A stretch of DNA of 64,000 nt, taken from Rhineura floridana. Lineage: Eukaryota; Chordata; Lepidosauria; Squamata; Rhineuridae. Each line of letters begins with the position of its first letter. Positions within the stretch are counted from its first letter, which is position 1. The DNA lies in the NCBI RefSeq assembly GCF_030035675.1, contig NC_084489.1, positions 47,463,898-47,527,897 on the forward strand, read 5' to 3'. The translations under genes and the position numbers were made by a program. Positions 54,461-64,000 of the stretch are shown piece after piece. The notes beneath the pieces are model-generated. The model saw only the letters and a program-made list of their open reading frames with translations, did not search any database and was not told the DNA's origin.

Positions 54461-56858
54461 CACCTCTGTCTACCCTGTAAGCACTTCTAGGAGAAAGAGG
54501 GAGGAGAACTGGACAAGTCATGAGTGCGGTTATCATTGATAAAGTTTGGGTGGGTGCTAGATAATGAAGCAAGGGCCAGCCTTTTTAGAGCCATAGCCTA
54601 TCATTCTGATGCACACCCTGCAGCAGACTAGTGGTGGTTCCCTGCCTTTTTAGGCACCATTGCTTCATGCAGAAGATGCTCTTCTCTCTACACTTGAGAC
54701 TAATAATGCAGAAATTGTATTTGGCACATATGTGAGTGGTCTGTTTCATATGCACTCTGTAAACACATAGCCAACTTGAATTTCCAAGGAGGGGGTCATG
54801 CCACTGCAGCTAAAGAGCATCCCACTGTGCTTGACATGTGTGCACTACTACAACTATGCAAGGGATCTAGTGTTGTCTCAAAGGCCCATTCAATCCTTCT
54901 ATCAGGAAACTGCCCTCCCATTCCACTTTTACCATCCCTCACACTGCAAAAGACACAATACACATTTCTGTGGCTCAGCAAGACCTTAACATAGGCTATC
55001 AGGAAGCAATGCCACAGCAATAAACAAAACTGCTACTAATGAAGCACCAGGTGCCAGATTAGATCCCAGCAATGTAGCAAGGAAATGAGATGTCCATAGG
55101 ATCTGGCACAAGAGACAAATGAGCACAAGATATACCCACCAGCATGCAAACATAATGCTTTGCCTACAAAAATATATGCAATACACTAAATGAAGCTTTC
55201 TGTGGAAACAAGAGTACATGCTTTCATGACATCTTTAAGCCTGTTACCTGTATCTTAGCAAAGCCCTGTAAAAAGGTCAGACTAAAAGTTAAGATTCTTC
55301 TGAAATTTTAGAAACAGCATCTACTTATTGGACTTACTAGCTTCTAAATAAATTAAATAGCCACACACACACAAATTAGGCCACCTTTTAAAAAAGTATT
55401 ACAAACATGCTAGAAATACTCTGAAGCCCTTAATTTGTATTGTATTGTGATGCTTCTTATTCCTCTCCACGGGCACTAGATCCTGTTCAGATAATTTTGG
55501 GATGTTTAAATGCATTTAACACTGAATAGGAAACTGAACTAATTTCAGTTTGTTGACAGTAGCAAGATATTTGATAGCGCAATGCCAAATCCATCTAGGA
55601 GTGCTCCAGTCATTAAAATCCTGACTCCCAAGCTTCACATTTCCTTCTACCATTCCCAGAACATCCATTCCCCATGTCTGCTTCCTGCTTCCTCTGCACT
55701 CCCACAATATTCTTTCAAAGAACTGTTGCTATCTTCTTTTTTGCATCAGTGTAAAAAACACTGACGACTTGCCTCATGGCAAAATATAAGAATGTCTACA
55801 TCCTGTACAGGTCAAATTAACTCTCCTAAGTGCATAACAGGACAGGCGAGTCTCTAAGGTTGACTCTGCTCCTTAAAGGCTGCCATGGTTTTAAATAAAG
55901 TCTCATCCCCCATACTAACAGGAATTATTTCTATGAACCTCCCTTCCATCCCAAAGTCAAAATCATCCTATACCAGTAGTGAACTAATTCTGAGTGTTGA
56001 TGTTTATGTAACCAAATCAGCACCATCCATACACAAGGTGAAAGGTTATCAGCTGAGGCTCACACAAACAAAAACCTCTAAAGGATAGGGAGGACCCAAA
56101 GACAGGCCAGTTAGGACTGAAGATGCCCATTGGCCCCAGAAGGCTGAGTATCTGTTGTGGGGAGGTGGGGGGGGGACAGGGCAGAAAACTGGGTAGAGGG
56201 AAGTGGACTATTCTAAAAGGATGTATGGCTTGTTGGCTGGCACCTGGATGGGAGCACATTTGTTGCAGGTCCCACGTTTTCAGTATTTTCTCCTCCGGAC
56301 AGCCACTAAATTGCTATAGTCTGTACACGTTTGAAACACACTGTATAAAAAGACAACTGCTCCAGTGAGTGGTTGCTATAGTACAAAAACCAATGAAAGA
56401 GCCAATCCTGTTGTTCAGTAATGAGTGGTAACAAAGCAAAAGGAGAGGTGATCTTGCCAGTAGTGTGGCTTAGTTCTGAAGGAAAAGTTTAGGTCTTAAA
56501 GCTCAGTTACCAACTCAGGAGGTTAAATATTTTTAAACATCTGCAAAATAATTTAATAAAGGTCAAGAAAGGAGACTACCTATATTAGAATTTGGGACCA
56601 GGGAAAGTACTTCCAGGTCTATTTGGAACCTACAAACTCACTTGATCCTTTTGTCCAGAAGCAGGTTAGCACTTAAATGTTAACTACTGATGTTGCTGAA
56701 GTGTAATCTGAAAAATAAATTCCTATTAAAAAAAAGAAAGATGATTTGGGAAATCTAGCAATGATAGTTCATCAGGGATTTTTTTATATATAGGTATAGA
56801 CTGAAACACTGCAAGAAACTATACGAGGCCAAAAATACTGTCAGAGCATTAAGAGTGC
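54461..56858. other. Intergenic, no feature seen
   Basis: AT-rich. A G-run lies at about 56160. Open frames are short and unrecognised. Confidence 0.45.
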
Positions 56859-57980
56859 TGTGACGATTGCACCTTTGGCTCCACCTGTCAGGTTCCCACC
56901 TGCTTGTGGCTACCGCCTTTCACTAGGCACCACCTCAGGACACCACCAGTCAGGATCGTCATTTTTATTTTTTCTCACTCCGCTCTAGCACAGATCTCTC
57001 AAGATCCCACTGCTAGGCAGCACCACCAGCCACTCCCTGTAAACAATACTGCTAGAGACTTCGCCTTAGTCTCCCTATGGCTTGTTACTTTGTGTCTGGG
57101 TGCTCTTGCTGTCCACAACCCCCCTGTATCTTTGTCTATAAAGCATACAATCCTGGGTTGCTCTGGATACTTGACAATGTTACAATTTCTTCCTTCACCA
57201 CTGCCACCATTAGTTACAGTTTCCCTTCAGCCGTGGTAATTACCCCGCCCTCCCTTCTGGTCTGTATATACCCAGCCAAGGATCAGGCTTTTGGTAAACC
57301 AATAAAAGTATTTATTTGATAACACTAGGAAATAACAAGATTACTTTAGGAGTGTTTAACAAGCATATTGTTTCATATAGTGTCACTCTTGTTTCCAGTT
57401 ATATATATTCTGTCCAAATATCAGCCTAATAGAATCCAAACCTCCCTCAGAACTCTGTCAACTCAATCCCAACTGCCTCCCACTTCAACTCCTTTCTAAT
57501 CTCTCCTCTCAACTCCCCCCTACTCAACTGTCATCCTCTCATTTATACCTTCAGCCATTCAAAACACTGAGCCAATCATCATCCAACATTCTCCTGCATT
57601 CTACCCCATGTACTCCCCCCTCTTACTCAATTCACTTACCATATAAAAGGTAAAGGTGTCCCCGCACTTATAGTGCGAGTAGTTTCTGACTCTTAGGGTG
57701 ACGTCTTGCGACGTTTACTAGGCAGACCGTATATATGGGGTGGGATTGCCAGTTCCTTCCCTGGCCTTTCTTTACCCCCCAGCATATGGCGGGTACTCAT
57801 TTTACCGACCACGGATGGATGGAAGGCTGAGTGGACCTCGACCCCTTTTACTGGAGATTCAACTTCCTCCTTCCGTTGGAATCGAACTCCGGCCATGAAC
57901 AGAGCTTCGACTGCATTACCGCCGCTTACCACTCTGCGCACTTACCATATTTACAGTTTTTAACATATAAGGACATCACA
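56859..57980 (-). mobile_element. Solo LTR of the Gmr1-like gypsy group, holding a Sauria SINE
   Basis: It opens TGTGACG and closes GGACATCACA, with AGTGC (56854-56858) and AGTAC (57981-57985) as a 5-bp duplication with one mismatch. It follows the full-element LTRs landmark by landmark: 'cctgtcaggttcccacctgc', 'tttcactaggcaccacc', 'agcacagatctc', 'cccttcagccgtgg', 'cagccaaggatcaggc', 'cacttaccatat'. About 294 bases of SINE plus a duplicated site interrupt it. It is more diverged than the element 1 and 2 LTRs, so older. No internal region is present, as after LTR-LTR recombination. Confidence 0.85.
57645..57938 (-). mobile_element. Sauria-type SINE (BovB-tailed)
   Basis: The reversed tail 'aggtaaaggtgtccccgcac' runs through 'gacgtcttgcgacgtttact' and 'gggattgccagttccttcc' to the reversed tRNA head 'ttaccgccgcttaccactct'. 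The target duplication CACTTACCATAT is exact (57633-57644 and 57939-57950). It is close in sequence to the 11492 copy. Confidence 0.93.
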
Positions 57981-58072
57981 AGTACCTTTAAGCTTTTCCT
58001 TCAAATCAAAACAGATTGGAATTAGTTACCCGTGACCAAGTGAAATATTTCTAGATGCTTGCTCCATTACTC

Positions 58073-58158
58073 TCACTGAGTAGGATCTAGACCGTTAGTT
58101 GCACTTACGTTCCCATTACTTTTCACATGGATTTCAGTGGGACCCAACTCACATCTGG
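58073..58158. repeat. Short dispersed repeat (family C-like)
   Basis: 'ctgagtaggatctagaccgt' through 'cttacgttcccattactttt' to 'atttcagtgggacccaac' matches the layout of the other short repeats of this kind. Confidence 0.4.
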
Positions 58159-58159
58159 T

Positions 58160-59600
58160 GCTTATTTACAAAGTTGGTGCTTATTTACAAAGTTATATAT
58201 CTATTGCTTATCAAGATTGATAGCATCCCTTTCAAAATAAAGAAAAATGCAAAGGCATAGTTTCAGTGAATCACTGCAACACAAATAAAGGATTTCCCCA
58301 TAGAAGAGCTGTAAACAGTTATGTCCCATCCTCCTGTCTCTGCAGTCTGTGTGTATATTAGAGCGTGGCTGAATTTTCTAACTCTACTTGGTGAGATATC
58401 ATAAGAACTAGTAAGACTTGCCTTTAGATCAAGATAATTTCAAGTGTCTGGAAACATTGTTCTTTTTGCAGTATGTGTCACCCAACACTGTCATCTATAC
58501 CAAACTAGCTATAGCTAGCGAGGCACAATGCATGCTTGGATGTGTGACTGCCTGGAAATGACATGTATGCTGCCCTAGGTTCCCTGATGGAAGGAAGAAA
58601 CCATAATAAAATTACACTCACAGTACCAGAACATGTATTGAACATGCAACTGTGCATCATCACATGGATTACCATGAGCTTCTTTCATTAGAATACTAAG
58701 TTTTACTAGAATGTTCAGTAGTCTTCAGAAGTATAGCAGAATTTCAGTTAGCAATTGAAGGGTGGTGTGTAGCTGCCTTAGCTCTTGCAAAATGCAATGG
58801 ATAACCTACTAGCTGCTTTCTACCTCCACCTTAAAACTGTGGCTCAACTGCAGTTGTTACTGGATGTCACAAGAACCAACCTGACCTAAGAGTGAATCCT
58901 GTTTATTAATCTACCTCAAAGTCTTGCAGAGGAGGCACCAAAAAAAACACACAGGGAAATATTTCCCCCACCCACTAAGTATTTCTCTCAGCAAGTTTTT
59001 TCCTCCTTTTCCTTACAATTTTACTGGAAAAGGGAGGAAAAACTAGTCTCCAGCACTTCCTAGATCTAACCCAAATGGTTTTACTGAAAAGTAACTAACT
59101 TCTGCTCCTAGCAAGGACACCCCTTTTAAGCAAGGAGATTAACTAGGTTCAGCAAACCTTGCAGGTGGGGGGCAGGGCAGAGTCTCAAACAAGCAGTCAA
59201 CCTGATCACCTCCTGCCTCCAACCCTCAAAAAACAAAAAGAACACATTCAGTGGCCACAGAATGCTGAGTGTGTGTCTTGGACAAACTTAATCTTTCCCA
59301 GCAGTAGAATACTTAGTTCTTCCTGGTGTCGCTACAAGGAAGGCGGGGTGGGGTGGGAGATCCAACAAACACCTTGCTGCAAAATATCATAGCGGTAGTT
59401 TTAAGAGGACACACCTTTACTAAAATATTGAAAAGAAATACTCAGCAGACAGCTGGCTCCCTCTAGATCCACTAAATTGACTATTCAGTCTCCAAACACA
59501 GCAAAATTGCACTGCTTTAATAAAGCATCAACTTATGCATTTAACAATTCATTTTTATGAAGTTTACTACAAACACTGGTGAGCTGCCAAGACTTCTAAA
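58160..59600. other. Intergenic, no feature seen
   Basis: Unique-looking, AT-rich, essentially free of the repeat families seen to the left. Confidence 0.45.
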
Positions 59601-62146
59601 ATGCTTCTTAAGAACTGAAATACATGCGTTTTAAGCAAAAGTAGTAGGGCCCTGACTGTCAGATTTAGCCACAGAAAACCACATAGGTTCAAGGCACAGG
59701 AATTTTTGGCAGCTGCAACAACTTTTGTCTGCCACATTTATCTACACAGCCATTTGTTAACCAGAGTTTAACATAGGGCCCAGCATAAGAGGTGCATGCA
59801 AGAATGTTGCATTGTTTCTGGGAGCATAAAAACCTCTGAAATTCCTCTGTATTGGTACTGTGGACTTCAGTGGCTTAATTCTGACAGTCAAGAGTCCTAC
59901 TACTTTTGCTTGAACTCCTGTTTCCTTCTTCTCTCACATGAAACTGCAGTGAACACACTATTGGCTACAGATTATCACTGAAAATGTACTTTAAAGGTGT
60001 GCAGCTAGGGGAGATATAACCCTCATATACTCTTCTGTATATGCTCTCAATGAAGGAAGAGAACATTAGGGCTAGCGTCTTACACCTTGTATTCAATTAT
60101 GCACATAGGGCCTCAGATTGCAAGAGCAGTTATGCAGAATGCTGCTGGACTGTGACAACAAAGCAAGAGAACAGGATGTCACACCTTTCTTACAGCAGCT
60201 GAACTATTCCAGTTTAATAAGTCCTATTTTATAGCACAATATCAGGCACTGCAATAAAAATATATTTTGAAAAACGTAGATAACTATCAATAAGCAGATT
60301 TCTGTTGTAAACATAGAACGTAATGCAAATTACCATTAAATCTTTAATGAGATACCTGCAATTTTTAACATTGTCACATTTACAAATCTCACGTGAATAA
60401 AGGGTTGTTTCATGCAGACAGTTCTGATAAAAAGTAAGATCCACACAGTGAAATGTTGTCACCTTCTGTTGCTGATGACTCATTTGGAGTTGGGTTTATT
60501 GAGGTTTAAGAGGTTATCCACATTTCTATAAATATAGACATTAAGTGACTTTCATTGTCACTAGTACAGGTACATATAACCAACGTACAAAAGCTCCATT
60601 GGAAGCTACTTCAATTCTTTCAAAAAGGACCAGGATTTCATTATTTTATTTTTAAAAAGCTGTCACTTTCAGTATTGGAAAACACTAAATTGCATTTTTG
60701 GTTACCTTCGAAGCAGTATCTGGCTATAAAATTTGATTTTATACAAGTATCAATAAGTTATGTTTCCTGACATTCAGATATCCTCCCCATTATCTGATTA
60801 GTAGGTAAGTGAACACACTGTGTTGGTTGTGCCAAGTGGAAAATTCTTGCTGTTCCTTTAAGCTGTTCTCTTACAACGGAATTATTCACAGCACCAGTAG
60901 AGTAATACAGGCTTTACTTTAGCCCTTTAACCTGCTACCCAAATTGTTCATTTTTAAAAAAACAAAAACAAAACTGTACCAGTAAGAAAACTCATTTTTT
61001 TCCATCATATGTGTCCCATCCACTTAACACTGTTTGCACCACTGTAAACAAGGAAGGCTTAAAGCATAATTTGAGCAGACACAGGTCATCTTTAACCTCT
61101 TGTTTTTCTACAGTGTTAAAATGGTTAAAGTCTGTAAAGTTTCAATACATTTCTAAGAGTACTGCAAGAACAAAACAACAATCTGGCACTACATTTTAAC
61201 AGCACTGGGCACATGGGATATGTAGATCTGTTGAATTTAGCTTAATTTACACTTATTTATGATCAAATTTTATTGCCACCAATTTCATTAAAAGGTAATA
61301 TTGCACTATAAAAATCCAGAAACCCAAGTCCCTTATGGTAAAAGTTGACTGTCTCATTATTTAGTGTTTTGTCGGAGAGCAAACTCTTTAGAACATATCT
61401 CCATAGCACAATTAACTATGGTCCAAGCCTGATTAGCACTGCTTAATGATGGACAGCTATTTCTAAAGAACCCCTACACACCAAGGCATGCTACATTATC
61501 AGGAAACTCATCCATGCTTACGTATTCCATACTTTCCCCTCTATCAAGCTTCAGATAACATGAATACCACAACTGTGGTAGTTCAAATCATCCCAGCTCC
61601 AAGTGTTATTTTAAGAGAATCAGTCTAAAAGCATACCATACAGCCAGCCTTTCATTAAAAACCCTCCACATTCACAGCCTCCTTAAATAATGGTTTACTA
61701 GCTCCATATATGTTAAAGGACACTATTTGAAAGCTGCGTATCTTCATCTAAACACTCCACATACAAGCAGTAGTTGAAAAAACACTGAATGCCTTGAATG
61801 CAGTTTTCTTGCAAAGGCACTCTCAGACATATGATTACACCAACAAGCAGAACACTCTTCATTGTTTTATTTGGCTGTTTAAGACATCCAGGTCACATTT
61901 ACCCACCCATCTGTTTCCTGATCATTTTATACTATGCAACAAGGGCGCCGTTTCTGTTTTGTTTTCTTAAAAAAGCAGTGCCCAAAAAAACTTGTGGGGA
62001 GACCAGGTAACGGGTCTGTGTCTGCAAAGCTTCCCACCAAGCCGACTGTTTTATTAGGCTGTGCAGGATCCAAACAAGCAGGCCAGGTGCTGGAAAGTGT
62101 TTTAGTCAAATGCCAAGAAGGAATTACCCCTCATGGCTACAGCAGC
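59600..62146 (-). other. ARL4A: Probable ARL4A 3' UTR and downstream flank
   Basis: About 2.5 kb of AT-rich, repeat-free DNA directly downstream of the ARL4A stop. On the minus strand, AATAAA signals appear at 61866-61871, 61269-61274, 60646-60651 and 60495-60500, with another only about 95 bases after the stop. Which is used cannot be told from sequence alone. Absence of transposons across the stretch fits a transcribed, constrained 3' UTR. Confidence 0.5.
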
Positions 62147-62749
62147 TCATCTCTTCTTTTTTTGCTGCCTCAGCATTTTCCTTCGCTTAATTATCATATC
62201 GTGCAGTTTCTCGAGTCCCTCTTTGAGCCCATCGCCTATGATAGCGCAGGTAGGCTGCAGGTGCCAGGGAGTGGAAGCGCTCAGCTCGCCTGTGGCCAAC
62301 ATCTTTTCCATCTCCGAGAGCGACAGCGAGTGTCTCAAGTCCTGCTTGTTGGCCACTATGAGCACAGGCACTCCTTGGTTCTCCGAGATCCGCGTGATTT
62401 TGTGCAGTTCCGTTTTGGCTTCTTCCATCCTTTCCACATCCACAGAATCCACCACGAAGACGATGCCGTCCGTGCAGCGGGTGTAGGACTTCCAGAGGGG
62501 CCGCAGCTTCTCCTGGCCTCCGACGTCCCAGAAGTGGAAAGTGACCGTCTTGTTGTTACCCAGCGTCACCTTGATCTTCTCGGTGTTGAAACCTTTGGTG
62601 GGGACGGTGTTGACGAACTCGTTGAACTGTAGCCGGTACAGGACGGTGGTCTTGCCGGCACAATCCAGTCCCAGGATCACAATGTGGAAGGACTGGAACG
62701 AAGGAAGGCTCGACAGGATCGGCGTCTGCTCCGACAACCCATTCCCCAT
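62147..62749 (-). CDS. ARL4A: ADP-ribosylation factor-like protein 4A
   Basis: ARL4A is an Arf-family small GTPase that acts at the plasma membrane and in the nucleus; the family is known to recruit cytohesin/ARNO and so feed ARF6 and actin signalling. The frame is 200 residues with no intron. Visible features are Gly2 in MGNGLSEQ (N-myristoylation site), P-loop GLDCAGKT (27-34), switch I Thr51 in PTKGFNTE, switch [10 protein letters not shown] (74-81, with Gln79), NKQD (134-137), CAIIG (168-172), and a basic C-terminal tail [12 protein letters not shown] that serves as a nuclear-localisation and membrane-binding patch. The N-terminus MGNGLSxQTxILSxLPSFQ and length separate it from ARL4C and ARL4D. 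The ATG at 62747-62749 is chosen because Gly2 must follow it and it has G at -3 and +4. The frame stays open 67 codons further upstream, but that stretch resembles nothing in the family. A single coding exon is normal for this gene. No damage is seen, so it is functional. Confidence 0.97.
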   Translation of the reverse strand: MGNGLSEQTPILSSLPSFQSFHIVILGLDCAGKTTVLYRLQFNEFVNTVPTKGFNTEKIKVTLGNNKTVTFHFWDVGGQEKLRPLWKSYTRCTDGIVFVVDSVDVERMEEAKTELHKITRISENQGVPVLIVANKQDLRHSLSLSEMEKMLATGELSASTPWHLQPTCAIIGDGLKEGLEKLHDMIIKRRKMLRQQKKKR

Positions 62750-63110
62750 CGCAGGGGAGGGGCCCGAGGCGAGCTGGGGGGCCCAGTCGCCCTCCGTCGC
62801 CGTCTCAAGCTGCCCGCCGCTGCTGGTCTCAGGCTCCTTCCTAGTCACGGTCCCTTCCTGACAACGAGACAAGCGCAGGGTCAGACCTAGAGGACGATCG
62901 CGGGGTCCGTGGCGGGCGGTAGGAAAACCCTGCCGAGAGGCGCCCACCACCGCCTTGACGCAGCTGCTCCTCCGCTACCCCCAGAAGCTCCAGCAAGGCT
63001 CCCTCCTACGATGCAGCAAAGGAGCGCCACTGCCTATGGCCCAACTGCGCCTCCTCTCTCTTCACCTAACCCCGCACGATTCCCGCCCCTTTTCACACTG
63101 CGCCCCTCTC
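62750..63110 (-). other. ARL4A: ARL4A 5' UTR region with possible small intron
   Basis: GC-rich sequence between the start codon and the promoter motifs. On the minus strand, 'cttgtctcgttgtcag' followed by 'gaaggg' (boundary near 62857) looks like a splice acceptor, and 'ttag' followed by 'gtgaag' (near 63066) could be a donor, giving a short 5'-UTR intron. This is inferred from splice-site shape only. Confidence 0.35.
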
Positions 63111-64000
63111 ATTGGACGGAGACAGCTGCGGTGGGCGGGCAAAGGAGCGGCGCAAAGAAAACGGAGCCCCAAACTCCCTCTTTCCTCGTTGCCCGCACCT
63201 CCCAGTGGCCAACCTGATTTTAACCCCCTCTCCTTTCCCCATTCGGAACAGCAGGGAATGGAGTGTGTTGCAGCGTCCAATCCGTTTAAGCTTTCAAGGG
63301 AAAAGGAAGTCGTCTCTTTTGATCCCCTGCCCACCTTTTGGGGGGGGGTTTGGAGCAGTGATAAGCACTCCGATCCAGCCTCCTTTCCTTCAGTTCCCGC
63401 CCTTTTCTGACAAGAACGCACGACTTGCCTCTGCCAGCACCAAAGGTCGTCTAGCACCCCCTACTCGAGGCTCTTGGATTTGAGGGCACTGCCAAGCAGC
63501 GCATCGACTCTCCTCTCTACCATTCCTCCGCACCTGTTGTGGCCATGTCGAGGTCCGTCTCTTCAAATGTCACCCTGGACAGCCGTCGTTTCCTCCCGTC
63601 ACCAACAAGGTGAAGGGAAGCCAAGGCACCGCGTTCACACGACTTCGTCCCAGAAATACGAGTGGAGATTGGGGAATAAAAGACGAGCCGGCTTCAGCTA
63701 CGCCACTCTAGCCATCTACCCCCTTCGCCTTCTCCTTCAGACTGGTGGAACATCATCATTATACCCGTAGAGCCTTTCCGTTGACTCCCTGACCCCCAGT
63801 CGTTTCCTAGCAACCTCATTCAAATGACGCCCTCACAGCGCAAAGGACGACAGCCAATGCCCCGCCCCTCAGCGATGACACGGCTTGCCCGGAGAGCCCC
63901 GCCTCCAAAGGAGTTCCATGCGCTCGCCGCATGCTCAGCGCTAGTCCCTCGGCCCATGTGCTGAGTCACGTGAGCTGTCAGATGGTTGGCCGCGCGTCCA
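63060..64000. promoter_or_regulatory. CpG-rich promoter region of ARL4A, possibly bidirectional
   Basis: GC- and CpG-rich to the window edge. For the minus-strand gene, a CCAAT box (ATTGG on plus, 63111-63115) and a GC box (gtgggcgggc, 63131-63140) lie in order upstream of the CDS. Further right are a plus-strand CCAAT followed at once by a GC box (63854-63869), another GC box near 63897, and TGAGTCACGTG (63962-63972), which overlaps an AP-1-type site with an E-box/USF-type CACGTG. No TATA box is seen. The second cluster may serve a gene beyond the window or alternative ARL4A starts. Confidence 0.65.

Noticed and set aside
62147-62950. A 267-residue form of ARL4A starting at the far upstream ATG
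   Set aside because: The extra 67 residues resemble no ARL4 protein and would remove the required N-terminal glycine. The 200-residue form fits the family exactly.
1-64000. CRISPR arrays, operons, plasmid or phage features
   Set aside because: No regularly spaced repeats or prokaryotic genes occur. The sequence is vertebrate nuclear DNA.

Overview
The window looks like nuclear DNA of a squamate reptile, most likely a lizard. The evidence is the mix of fossils: Sauria-type SINEs with a BovB-like 3' tail, a BovB/RTE LINE, L2- and CR1-clade LINEs, many copies of a tRNA-headed SINE, numerous inverted-repeat DNA elements, and two Ty3/gypsy elements of the Gmr1 type, a group known from reptiles and other deuterostomes. 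No bacterial, viral or organelle genes are seen.

Only one host gene can be supported: ARL4A, an Arf-like small GTPase, on the minus strand at 62147-62749. Its 200-residue reading frame is intact and uninterrupted by introns. To its right is a CpG-rich block with CCAAT, GC-box and E-box motifs that runs to the window end (about 62750-64000) and is probably its promoter. To its left is a repeat-poor, AT-rich stretch (about 59600-62146) that is probably 3' UTR and downstream flank.

Layout. 1-20 kb: mostly unique, AT-rich intergenic DNA carrying CR1, L2 and MIR-like tails, tRNA-SINEs, palindromic DNA elements and one Sauria SINE; one SINE is split by a 442-bp LTR-like insertion (18317-18758). 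20-24.7 kb: a SINE cluster, a decayed L2 endonuclease fragment and a lone diverged gypsy-type LTR. 24.7-32.3 kb: a three-level nest, with a minus-strand CR1 split by gypsy element 1 (24956-31585), whose upstream LTR is split in turn by an L2 tail. 32.3-40.6 kb: intergenic, with another CR1 tail, a 5S-rRNA-derived scrap and a 116-bp hairpin element. 40.65-46.19 kb: gypsy element 2, younger and more complete. 46.2-48.0 kb: an L2 copy with a long open reverse transcriptase. 48-59.6 kb: intergenic, with a second 116-bp hairpin, a tRNA-SINE, a BovB fragment that keeps its 5' part and lacks its 3' part, and a solo LTR carrying a Sauria SINE. 59.6-64 kb: the ARL4A locus.

The most notable items are the two Gmr1-like gypsy elements. 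Both place integrase before reverse transcriptase, as in Ty1/copia and unlike ordinary Ty3/gypsy, and both carry a Gag segment resembling the SCAN domain of vertebrate zinc-finger proteins. They have clean 5-bp target duplications and nearly identical LTRs, so they are recent fossils. Both are broken. All alignments, identities and ages here were judged by eye.
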